Shown: one piece after another, positions 53,846-64,000 of the stretch | How positions within the stretch are numbered: the stretch's first letter is position 1 | How the letters are laid out: each line of letters begins with the position of its first letter | From: Gordionus sp. m RMFG-2023 | Lineage: Eukaryota > Nematomorpha > Gordioida > Chordodea > Parachordodidae | Assembly (NCBI RefSeq): GCF_954871325.1 | Contig: NC_088777.1 | Span: 38,169,366 to 38,233,365, forward strand | Length of the DNA: 64,000 nucleotides | Direction of reading: 5' to 3' | Position numbers and translations under genes: made by a program | The notes under the pieces: model-generated | The model's database searches: none | Seen by the model: the letters and a program-made list of their open reading frames with translations, nothing else | Told to the model about the DNA's origin: nothing

Positions 53846-56800
53846 ACATGTATACCTTTAAAATAATAAATGTTCCGCGTCATGTATCTGTCAATGATTA
53901 TTTGTTTCAACTCACGGACAACTCCGACATACAATACACACGACCTAATAATGGGGAGGTGTTCTTCGAGTTCTATAATTTAAAAGATATGTTAAAGTGT
54001 TACGAGGCCTTGAATGGCAGATTCTACGTATATTGAGAATCAGAGTTCATGGATAGATGTATTTTTGTTAAATTATGGATATTATTTTTTATACTACGGA
54101 TCATTTAGCTTTGTAGAAATACATGTTAACGCTTCTTTTTTATTTGAAACATTACATGTTAATGAATTAAATAAATAATAAAAAATTTAAATTATTATTA
54201 ATGGATATTAAAGGTATACCATATAATATACCTTACAAATTTCCTAAGTTAGTCGGACCTTTAACAGAAGTATACATAGAATGTGTACTTGACTATTTTC
54301 CAACCAGCACATCATCGGTCTCCGTTAAGATAAACACCTTACTTTCCAATTTATCAGAGGATGTGTTCGATAATATTAAATCTATTTACTCGAGTATTGA
54401 AATTTTGGACCTTAAAATAGTGATTAAAAAACGTAGATATTTTTTTACCAACACAGAATAAAAACATTTTAATTAATAAATTTAATCTAGCATGTCAAAA
54501 CCCAAATGAGAATTTTTTAGAATGGTGTTAGACTGTCCAAATTAAATAAAAAATGTTATTTTTCTGACGAGAGTCGGATAAAAGAATAGTTAAGAACGTC
54601 AACTTTAAACGACAACATAAAATAAAAATTAAGTACAAATATTAAACCTTAAATGAAATGGTGGAGATAGGGAGTAGTTTAGATAGCATTAATATTAAAT
54701 CAGGATAACGTAAGTTATGTTAATAACGATAAAAAGTCCAATAAAAATAAAAACTTTAATATTAAAAATAATGTGCATAGAGGTTTAGTTAACCAAAGCA
54801 CTTCCGATAACATTTTCCCTAGATACAACTGTAGGAATGATAATAATAATTATTTTAGACCTAATAACAATTTTAGAAACAATTTTAAACAAAATTATGA
54901 TAATTGAGACAACAATTATAATAGAAATAGAAATAGGAATTACGATAATAATAATTTTAGATACCATGATAATAACAACAATTAAAAAAACTATCGCTAC
55001 AACAAAAATAATCAATCTAATTTCGGTAGAAATAATACATGGTATGATAATAATCAGAGGAAATAGATCAACTACGATGATTGAAACTCTCAATAATTAC
55101 CAATCCTAAAACAACAACTCACATAATTATAGAGGAAGCGATAACTATCAGAGAAAGCAAATACAATATAACAACAAAAACTATAGTATGAATATTAAAG
55201 AAATTGTTGAAAATAAAGTCGACTCTACAAAAAATAATGATGATAACGATCTTAACATTAATAATTTAACTGGGGACATGCTTAATGATAAAGATAAGGC
55301 ATTTATGACTACTTTAAAAGTAAATGATGTTCGATGCAAGTCGACAACCATAATACCTCAAGAATTGGCTAAAAAAACTTGGCATTAAATATATTAAAAA
55401 ATCCAAGTTGCAACTTACAGCCTATGACGGAAACTTAATTAAGATCATCGGCGTTACGCAAGTCAAAGTGACTGGTATCACGAAATATTTACAAGCGGTA
55501 GTTGTTGATTCAAGAAAAAATGCCTTGTTGTGACGTACGATCAATGCCTTCAAAAATATTTTAAATAAATTTATAGTAAATATTGACACAAACTACGAAG
55601 ATGAAATTAAAAAATTGATTAAAGAGTGCGAATCCAAATTGACTAACGGACCAATTAGCAAAGCAAGTGTCAAACCACATTTAAGAAGAGATGCCCAATC
55701 TAAAATCATACCACCTAGACGTATATCCTATGCAAAGATTGATCTTGTGGGCAAAGAACTTAATAAATGGATAAATAATAAATTTATTGAGCCGGTGAGT
55801 GATGTTCGATGGACAAGTCCTGTTACCGCCGTCTACAAAGATGATTGGAGCATTCGACTTTGCGCTGATTTTAAGGACACTGTCAGCTCTAGAAGATTTA
55901 AGATATCCACTTCCACGAATAAATGATCTAATAGCTAACTTTCAGAAGGAAAGAAATTTACTAGCTTTCTTACAGGTACCGATTGATAAAAATTGTAGAA
56001 ATATTTTGACTATATCCACGCACAAGGGATACCGATTTACTAGACTTCCTTTTAGGCTAAAGACCTCATCTGCAATCTTCCAACAGATCATGGGCCAGAT
56101 TTTCGGTGACATGAAAGATGTCATATTTTACATTGATGATCTACTTATAACCGGGAAAAACGATGAAGCTCATCTAAACAATATAAAAAAAGTGTTTAAA
56201 AGAATCATCGTTTGGGTTAGTACCTAACTTCATCAAAAGTGTGTTCTTTAAAAATAAAGTGAGGTTCCTGGACCATGATATTTACGCCAAGGGGATTCAT
56301 ATCACGACAAAATTGAAGCAATAGTGAATATGCCGGAACCAAGATCAGCAGCTGAATTATCAACATTTCTGGGAATGGCTGGCTATTACAGAAAATTTTT
56401 GAATAATTTTGCAGAAATAGCTGATCCTCTATATAAAATCGTCAACAAAGAAAAATGGGCTAAGAACTTAGAACACTCTAAAAGTTTTAATGATTTAAAG
56501 AAGTTGATTAGTCTTCCTCCTGCCTTGACTTATTTAATCCTGAATTACCTATCAGAATTGCCACTGACGCATCTAAATGTGGTTTATGAGCTGTATTATT
56601 TCATACTAAAAAAGACGGCAGAGAAAAACCAATAGCTCTCGCATCGAGAACCTTATTAAAATCCGAAATGAACTATACCAATATTGAGCGGGAGGCTCTC
56701 GCTATTATGTTCGCTATAAAGAGGTTCCAGGAATACATAATCGGCACCAAGTTTACAACTATTACTGATCATAAACCTCTAGTCCACATCGAAGTGGAAT

Positions 56801-57125
56801 ATAACATTAGGAGGTTATTTCAATATAAAGTACAAAGCCGATAAATATAATGTTGTTCCTGATTGACTCTCGAGATTACCACAAGAATGTCTTGATAAAG
56901 TTGTTGAAAATATCACATGGATATACCTATCTTTATATAATACGTGATGAAACTTTAAAGATATTGAATTAAAACAAGTCATCAATGATATTAAGAACAA
57001 CGTGCCTATAAAGAACAATATCTATAAGAATATTGAATTGGAATTGAGTATAATTAAGGATTGTCTTTACAAAAGCAACAAAATCATAATTCCGTCTTTT
57101 ATGAGAAAAAATGTACAACAGTCAT

Positions 57126-59592
57126 CAGTGACCCCTACACTTTTTGAGGGATAGAAGCAGAATACCCCCCTAAAGTACCCCCCCCCCCATTGTAAATTAT
57201 TTTTTGTCACCAATAAATTTCAAAAATAATTTTTATTGCATCAATATTTTTTATAATATAAATATAATGTAAAAAATATATGCTTTAAAAATATTATTTT
57301 TAAATTAATAATTTAGATAAATTAGGGGAAGAGAAAGCAAAAGAATTTATAATTTCATCAATATTTAATTGTTTAAATAAATTATTTTCCATTGATAAAA
57401 TGGTTAAATTATTAAGAAATGGATCTTTCATGACACTACGAAGTATTGTTTTAATTAGTTTAATTTTACTCATGACCCTTTCGGCAGTACATGATGTAGT
57501 AGGAATAGTTAATAAATATTTATATAAAATTGTTAAATTTGGGAAAGCAGAAAAATTTATAAGTTGATAAGGTAAAATAAATGAATAGTTTCTCCAGTCT
57601 GAATCATTCATCTCAGAATTATTATCATCATCAGAAGAAGCTAAATAATGTATTAGTAAAAATATTTTAATTAAATAAATTTACAATTCTCAGAATCTGA
57701 CAAATCTTCTTTAACCTCTAGGTCACGAGTAATAATTACGTCCCCCGTTTTAGCCATTTTATAAGTATTTCTAAACATCAACATTTCCTCAAAAACTTGA
57801 CTTGTATTTAATTGATAAAATTCACAGATATCCTTGATATCATCTTTAACAATTGCCTTTTCCGCCATTCCCTTTGGGGTAAAAAATGATGTTTGACTCA
57901 AAAATTTTATCGATTCATCGTTAAATCTTTCACTAAACTGCATAATAATTAAATCAAGTGCAGCATAAAACACACTGATTTTAAAGCTAAAATAAAATAT
58001 TATATTTAATGATGAAAGTATATATATACCTCTCCTTTTTGGTTTGTAATGTTTGAAGTCTTGAACTTTCAAAATCAAAAGGTAAATTTCTCTTCTTCAT
58101 AAAATCTTGGGCCTTTGAAAAGACATCCAAAAATTCAGTGTTATTATCTATTTTAGGATTATAAAATAATAAAAGATAATAATTTAAATTATACTTCTCA
58201 TATTAATCAGGCAATCTTTTGCCAATTGAATTTGATTTATTGCAAACCCTATATCCTTCGAAATGGTTTGCAATTTTGTACAAGCCAAGCTTGTTATCAA
58301 CAATATTTTATCCAAAACACATAGTGATAAAATAAAATAAAATTTTTCTATTCTATAGACTATAGCACTAGCCATAGTGGAAGTGGCAGGATCTTCAGAA
58401 TCCTTTAAATTTGCCAAAGCTGCCCTCAAAGCATCATAAAGTAGAAAAAAATTTACAATCGCCTTATATGATGTTAGCCAGCTTCTATAAATATAAAATA
58501 AACATTATATATCGAAACAATTAAGATAATATTACCGAGTGGTATTCTTGATGCGTAAAAATCTATGTGATTCAGTAAAACACTCTGACATGTTTTGGAC
58601 ACTTCTTATCTTTTAACACCATTAAAATATACGTAAATTTCGTCTAATATTCCCAAGACATTTCACAGCTCTTTTACTGATTGGCATAATTGAACAACTA
58701 TTAAATTTAATCGATGACAATAGCACCAAATAAAAGCTGCCTTTGGCGCCTCCGCTCTAATCAAAGCCTGCACTCCATTAATTCTTCCACTCATGTTTGA
58801 GGCGCCATCATAGCTTTGCCCCACTAGGAATTCGAGGGGTAGATTCATGGAGCCAAGCTTGGATATTATATTCTTTTTAATATCGAGGCCCGTTGTATTT
58901 CCCGTACAATAAATGTCTATCAGCCTTTCAACGGGCTTAGGTGTCTCGCTATTTTCAACATATCTCACTATCAAAGCTATTGCTTCTGATTTCGATACAT
59001 CAATGTGCCATCAACTATAATTGAATAGCACCTGTTAAATTCAATCTCCTTTTGAATTTTTTTTATAACCATATTTTTCATGGTTTCAATAAGAATATTT
59101 ATGTTATTATATGATAACAGATTTGAATATAATTTAGATTTTAATCCCTTAATTTTTTCTCACTTCTTCTTTCTTCATTATCTTGTATATACATTTTATC
59201 TGCAATAAGTTTAATAAGGCTCATCATATTGCCATCTTGATGCCTGTTCCCCCAGAAGGCTTGATTGCGAGATAAGCATTTATATTTTTTTTGGTTAATA
59301 TTTTTGGGCATATTTTGACAATGATTTAAAAATTATAAATGATTATATATAAGATTTAAATTTTAAATTTTTATTATTCCCTTTGATAAAATTTTAATTT
59401 TGCGCCAAATCTTGAAAGTGGAAAAATAATTTTATGATAAGAAATATCGGATAACAAACTAATTTGCTAAACATCGACCATAAAAATTTTTAAAAAAATA
59501 ATAAAAAAATTTTTTTTAAAAAGAAAAAAGTCCCCATAGAAATTTATAGAAGCAGCTGCTTCGGACCCCCCCCCCCGTTGTAGGGGTCACTG
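57126..59592 (-). mobile_element. hAT element nested in the Gypsy fossil, CAGTGACCCCTAC termini
   Basis: Starts CAGTGACCCCTAC and ends GTAGGGGTCACTG, a perfect 13-bp inverted terminus. Flanks acagtcat at 57118-57125 and 59593-59600 are a perfect 8-bp duplication. Length 2467 bp. C runs lie inside both ends (57180-57188 and 59566-59576). The transposase runs on the - strand and has several stops and frame changes. Confidence 0.95.
57300..59320 (-). pseudogene. hAT transposase (ZMYM1-like), broken
   Basis: On the - strand, near 59330-59090: QAFWGNRHQDGNMMSLIKLI and similar (the GHR...GNF..L motif). Frame 58974-58663 has LVGQSYDGASNMSGRINGVQ then AFIWCYCHRLNLIVVQLC (catalytic D and C..HRLNL). 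Frames 58429-58184 and 58078-57671 carry the insertion domain. Frame 57611-57300 has the dimerisation region LTIPTTSCTAERVMSKIKLI then DPFLNNLTILSME. It is similar in type to, but distinct from, the family at 11.5, 21.4 and 49.1 kb. Several stops and frame changes prevent a full product. Confidence 0.88.
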
Positions 59593-60225
59593 ACAGTCAT
59601 TACATAAGGTCATTTGGGAGCAGGAAAAATCAAATCCTTAGCCAAAGATTATATGTGGGGGTCTAATATAAATAACGACATAAACATGGATGTGAAAAGC
59701 TGTGTCGATTGTAACATATATCATGACAATCCTAAAAAGATAACCATGGGTTTCGGCAACCAAGCCATTTGAAAGGATACACATAGATTATGCGGGTCCG
59801 TTTTTCACAAAAAATTGGTTAATAATAATCGATGCCTATAGCAAATTTTCAATTGTTCCTGTTAAAAATATAAAGACCGATCACTTTAAAAGAAATGTTC
59901 AGAACTATTTTGCTATATGGAATACCTGAAACTATAGATACTGATAACGGCACTAACTTCACAAGTAATGATTTTGAAAAATTTTGCAATAATTATGGTA
60001 AACATGTACTCACGTCCGCGTACCACCAGCAATCCAAGAGCCAGGTAGAACGTATGGTGAGAACGTTCAAAACACATATGAAAAGGATTACCAAAATTGA
60101 CTTAGATACCGCATCACAAATTTTTATTAATTATAGAAACACGCGTAATGATACTACAAGAGTCACACCTTCCAAGAGAATGTTCAATCGTGATATTAGG
60201 GTTAAATGGGACCAGGCTTGTTAAT

Positions 60226-60370
60226 AGATCCTTTTAAAAAGATCGAATCCCGATCACGATCTTTTGAAAAAAGAGGATCGAAATCCAGGATCGACATTTT
60301 TTTAAAAAAGGATAGCGATCACGATCACGATCCTTTTCTTAGATTTCTGATCGATGCAAAATTAACTAAT
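60226..60370. repeat. GATC-rich palindromic repeat
   Basis: Built of gatcacgatc and gatccttt/aaaggatc words (gatcgaatcccgatcacgat, gcgatcacgatcacgatcct). It starts where the Gypsy integrase frame ends. It may be the end of another DNA transposon with subterminal repeats, like the GAACGCGTTC family, but no second end was found. Confidence 0.5.
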
Positions 60371-60687
60371 ATTATAAAAAATAAATAAGCGATGGTTTTA
60401 TACATCTATAATTATAAACAACTAACACATACTTTAAAATATACAAACAAATATATGCATCATAAAAATTTATTTTATTCACATTAATTATATTAATCTT
60501 ACAATCATAATCATAATATAAACTTATTAAGTATAAACTATTGAACAAAAGATCATCTGATTTTAACAACAACCCAACTCCTTCAAAAAATCACTTTTGA
60601 TTGACATTTCATACATATCATAATATTGACATTTCACATATAATATATATATATAAATATATAACAAAACTACAAAACTACAAAACT
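60371..60687. other. A+T-rich sequence between Gypsy and LINE remnants
   Basis: No gene. It ends in a short actacaaa tandem stretch directly before the LINE. Confidence 0.5.
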
Positions 60688-60816
60688 ACAACAGATGGGA
60701 TACAACAAGGTGACCCTCTAGGTTCCTTTTTGTTCTGTCTGGGCATTAATAGTCTAATACGAGACATTAATGACCAATGAAAGCTAAATCTTCATAACTG
60801 GTATATCGATGATGGT

Positions 60817-61561
60817 CAGCGTCTACATGAGCGGGAGGGGTAGGAACAGTTTGCATCCTATTTTTTTAAGGGGAAGGGGGTAGGCTGCTTTAATGGGGGT
60901 AGGATAAATTTTTTGGCGAGTTATCTATTAAATTTTGAGATGAAATAGGACAAAATTTAATGCTGTAAAAATTAATACTTTTATTATAGTATTATTAAAA
61001 TACAATTCATCGACCAAATCTATATATTGCAAACAATCATACACATTGTTTTCCAAATAAACTATCCTTTTAAATGTAATTTAAAAGGTTTCGATATATC
61101 AGCAAGCTCATAATGCCATAATAATTAATTCATTGTAAATAATGGAGGTTTTAATTGAATTTATTATCTAAAATAATAAATTCTTTATTATCTAAAATAA
61201 TAAATTCTTTATTATCTAAAATAATAATTCTTTATTATCTAAAATAATAAATTCTTTATTATCTAAAAAATAATAAATTCTTTATTATCTAAAATAATAA
61301 ATTCTTTATAATCTATATAATAAATTCTTTATAATCTAAAATAATAAATTCTTTATATTAACAAAATATCGATAGTTGGTAGTAGAGATAGATTAATTTA
61401 AGTTATCCTTTATAAATTCTTTGAAAAGAGAATCAATAAATAAATAGGTGAAATTAATAATAAAGAGACACAGCCGCCGAAGGCGGCGGGGATTTTTTAG
61501 GAGGGTATGCAAAGGTTTTTGAAGGGGGTTTGCATCCAGTAAAAATCTTGTCATGTAGACC
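60817..61561. mobile_element. Non-autonomous DNA element inside the LINE (745 bp)
   Basis: Starts CAGCGTCTACATGA and ends TCATGTAGACC (inverted). Flanks gatggt at 60811-60816 and 61562-61567 are a 6-bp duplication. Secondary inverted words lie inside both ends (gtttgcatcc on each side). It has a G+C-rich hairpin (ccgccgaaggcggcgg, about 61473-61488) and a tandem array, with no coding capacity. Superfamily unknown. Confidence 0.8.
61160..61360. repeat. Tandem array of about 24-bp units
   Basis: About eight imperfect copies of ttctttattatctaaaataa plus taaa, ending near 61360. It lies within the 745-bp insert. Confidence 0.9.
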
Positions 61562-61930
61562 GATGGTATACTAGGCGGCCCACCGACGGAAGTTATGTGG
61601 GCAATCCAAACAATAAAATCCAGCGAGAAAAGTTTGGGACTTCGAGTTAATCAAGATAAAAGCGAATATTGTCCTCTTAGGATCATTGATTTTAACCACG
61701 ATACTATGTTCAATCATACACCATTGAACGCTTTAACACATCTCGGATCTCCAGTAGGTAAAGTCGAGTTCTTTATCAAGTTCTTTGCCGATATTTTACG
61801 AGAGATATCCTTTATGGGCGATACACTATCTCGCCTCCCAGCTCACCAAGCTTTCTTCTTATTAAAAAACTACCTTCTAATTCCAAGAATTTTATATACA
61901 CTCCGATCTTTTAAAAAGGTAATTTTTTAA

Positions 61931-63497
61931 GCATATAATTGCATTTTCCTTAATTTGATGATAGATAAATAAATATAATAAAGAATGAAGCTATTTTTAT
62001 TTAATCTTAATATGTATACTTAATAAGTTATCTGGGTTTTGAACCATGGCAATTATTTTTGCTAATAATTTTTTAAATAATCATTTTCAATGGGGTAAAT
62101 ATTACCACATTTTTGTGAGGCAATCAGGTTGGACCCATAATTGATTTCTATTTATGATAAATGATTCTTTGAGGTAAGTGTAAATTATATACAAAATTAT
62201 AAGTGAGAGGTGAAAACCATTGTGTGATAAAAAATTTGTTAAAAGAATTGATAAATTTTTTATTTCATTATTAGATAAATTTTATATAACATCAAATTTT
62301 CCATAATATATTTGGCCTTTTTTCTAAATATTTATAGAAATCTTGGGAGAATGAACAGATAATCTATTCCTCTCATTTGATTATTGATTTAAGAAAAGAT
62401 TTCAATTAAATGAATTGACAAAGTGATTCCATATACTGAAATATTGTTTATTTTTGTTAACAATAAATTAAATTTTTGGATATGGCTTGGGAATAATCTT
62501 TGAAACCTATGATGTGGTTTGGGTTTGGATTTCCATTAAACATGAACTGGGCCTGAAAATTATTTTTACTTATGACCTAGGCTGGATGAAGAAATCAATG
62601 CCAGTGAAGGTCTCTAATTTCAATGATTAAAATATATCATTTCTCAGACTTTATTTGAAGATAAATGAATGGGCAAATCACAAATATGCCTGTTTTCAAT
62701 TATTTGCAAAATTTATTAGGATTGTTAATTTAAAGAAACTATGATTTCAAAGCATCATACATTTCTAAAAATTGTTGGACACTAAGAAATAAAGAAATCA
62801 ATTGTGAAGTGTATAATGGAGGAAATATTGATCCATGATTGTTTTGGCATAAATAACAAAAAATATTATATTTTTTGTGACCATGCATTAAGCTTACATA
62901 TAATATAATAGGAATCTTTTAAGAAAACATTATCAAAAATATAAGTTAATAGCTGATAGTCCATTATGAATGACTGGTAATCAGAATTTTCTTCTTTATT
63001 CAATGATGGGTGCATAATAAATTTCCTTTATATGATGATGATTGAATCAGTAAATTTTTCATTATTTTTATAAAATATGTTAATAGAGTGTATATTTATG
63101 AATTTTAATTTAAAAACAATAAGGGTCTAGAATATATTTTTTTGATTATAAATTACAAATACAAATGAATAAGAATTTATTTTAAAAGATTTTAATATAT
63201 TTTTTAGATTAAAAATATAATACAAATGAATAAAAATTTATTGTGCACATATATTAAAATATCTAAATATATATTTCTTTAATATATTTTGTAAAACCAC
63301 TGGAAAATTTTAAAATTACACCCTCATTTAAACAAATATAAATTTAATTTCTGAATCACACCTCATAAGATAGGAGAATTTTAAGATTCAGCCATCCACC
63401 GTCAAATAAAGGATAAAATTATGATTCTCCATCATTCTTGATGGCCATCAGTGAGTAAAAAAATATTATCTAAATATTTATTTCATTTTTATTCTAG
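61931..63497. other. A+T-rich sequence
   Basis: No gene. A trace of the GGCCCGG MITE family lies near 62520-62625 (ggtttgggtttgg, aactgggcctgaaaat, gtgaaggtctctaa). Confidence 0.45.
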
Positions 63498-63755
63498 ATG
63501 CCAAGTAACAAAACAATATATAAAGTCAAATGTGACTATATTAATTGTAAAACTTCTAAAATAAGAAGTGACAAAATAAATAACCATTATAAACATAAAC
63601 ATCCTCATGTCAAGTTATCTGATATCAAATTTACAAAGATAGCTATCAAAAAGGATAATAATTGGGTATCCTTAAATAAAGATATTCCATTCAATATCAC
63701 AAATGGGGTTGAAACCAAGTTACAAAAAAAATCAATAACATCTTACTTCCAAAAA
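63498..63755 (+). CDS. Zinc-finger exon, probably N-terminus of a hAT-derived gene (partial)
   Basis: The ATG follows an acceptor-like ttattctag. The 86 codons read MPSNKTIYKVKCDYINCKTS, then a finger C-x4-C followed by NHYKHKHPHV, and end KSITSYFQK at a donor AAA|gtaatt. A single Cys2-His2-like finger followed by a (K)xIxxYF(x)K segment is the usual N-terminal layout of KIAA1586/ZMYM-like hAT transposases and their domesticated relatives. The rest of the gene lies beyond the window, so it cannot be said whether it is a mobile element or a host gene. Confidence 0.6.
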
Positions 63756-64000
63756 GTAATTTTTTATATATATTATTTTAATTCATGACAATAAATATAA
63801 GTAAAAATAACCTTAAATTTTGTGAATTAGTAGAAACCAATTCTTCATCTATAATTTGAGCATAATACTTTTAATTTTTATTAAAGATAAGATTTTTAAT
63901 ATATAGGTACATTTTTATTATGCCCTTTATCAATTTTGAAGGAAATAAATTATAAGAATATTTAAATATTTCAACTTTTGTTAAAAAAAAATTTATATAT
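63756..64000. other. A+T-rich sequence, window end
   Basis: Probably an intron following the zinc-finger exon. Nothing else was seen. Confidence 0.4.

Larger units (their letters stand above)
53848..60225 (+). mobile_element. Ty3/Gypsy-type LTR retroelement, broken fossil
   Basis: In order: gag-like region (about 53850-54480), asparagine-rich nucleic-acid-binding region (54700-55180), protease region (about 55190-55560), reverse transcriptase and RNase H (55600-56800) and integrase (59600-60225). Family landmarks seen are YIDDLLI, FLGMAGYYRKF and, in integrase, DNGTNFTS. It is clearly broken (many breaks, on the order of ten or more) and split by a 2467-bp hAT. No LTR pair is recognisable, and the 3' end gives way to unrelated repeat sequence at about 60226. 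I place it as old, with the hAT insertion younger than the retroelement. Confidence 0.85.
60688..61930 (+). mobile_element. LINE fragment with YIDDG reverse transcriptase, interrupted by a 745-bp insert
   Basis: The left part encodes DGIQQGDPLGSFLFCLGINS (motif B) and NWYIDDG (motif C), with one stop in between. The right part (61562 on) resumes with DGILGGPPTEVMWAIQTIKS, GLRVNQDKSEYCPL, LTHLGSPVGK and LPAHQAFFLLKNYLLIPRIL. It is the same family as the 32.7-kb LINE but clearly diverged. 5' and 3' parts (endonuclease) are missing. The frame at 61595-61930 is fully open. Confidence 0.9.

Noticed and set aside
54785-55109. Isoleucine-rich open frames on both strands
   Set aside because: Shadows of the asparagine-rich low-complexity part of the Gypsy-type fossil in other frames.
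61160-61360. CRISPR-like array
   Set aside because: The 24-bp units are contiguous with no spacers; it is a simple tandem repeat in eukaryotic DNA.

Overview
This window is A+T-rich (about three quarters A+T by eye) nuclear DNA from an animal. It holds two host genes buried in a dense layer of old and young transposable elements. The genes are a four-exon neuropeptide G-protein-coupled receptor of the adipokinetic hormone/corazonin/GnRH-receptor family on the + strand (14569-41849), and a ten-exon mLST8/LST8 WD-repeat gene on the - strand (42911-48668). They converge tail to tail about 1.06 kb apart. An AKH/CRZ/GnRH-type receptor plus LST8 indicates a metazoan; I cannot name the phylum. LST8 has four introns of only 40-44 nt, whereas the receptor's first intron is 23.2 kb and filled with transposons.

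Layout. 0-14.5 kb: no host gene; hAT remnants, a ~3 kb structure with long inverted arms around a LINE remnant (about 2.25-5.2 kb), a second LINE remnant, hAT-type MITEs, and a full-length degenerate hAT (11568-13411) carrying a nested G+C-rich MITE. 14.6-15.8 kb: receptor exon 1. 15.8-39.0 kb: receptor intron 1, with a TIR-MITE, a Mutator-like element with tandem-repeat TIRs and a 9-bp target duplication (16467-17984), a tandem duplication (about 21.2-27.5 and 27.5-29.0 kb) whose first copy was hit by several DNA transposons, a BED-finger hAT (30412-31903), and a LINE with reverse transcriptase and restriction-like endonuclease (about 32655-35313). 39.0-41.85 kb: receptor exons 2-4, with a deleted hAT (39653-40639) in intron 2. 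42.9-48.7 kb: LST8. 49.07-50.99 kb: another hAT of the 11.5-kb family with the same nested MITE at the same internal site. 51.6-51.9 kb: an unexplained G+C-richer block. 51.9-53.0 kb: hAT remnant. 53.8-60.2 kb: a broken Ty3/Gypsy-type fossil split by a 2467-bp hAT with perfect 8-bp target duplications. 60.7-61.9 kb: a second LINE of the YLDDG/YIDDG type, interrupted just after its catalytic motif by a 745-bp insert. 63.5 kb: a zinc-finger exon at the right edge, probably transposase-derived.

The two host genes share no obvious pathway: the receptor would sense a peptide hormone at the plasma membrane, while LST8 is a core subunit of TOR complexes in the cytoplasm and on lysosomes. Both carry lineage-specific insertions (about 140 residues in receptor loop ICL1, and a long loop in LST8 propeller repeat 5/6). 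Transposon boundaries were set by terminal inverted repeats and target-site duplications read directly from the sequence.
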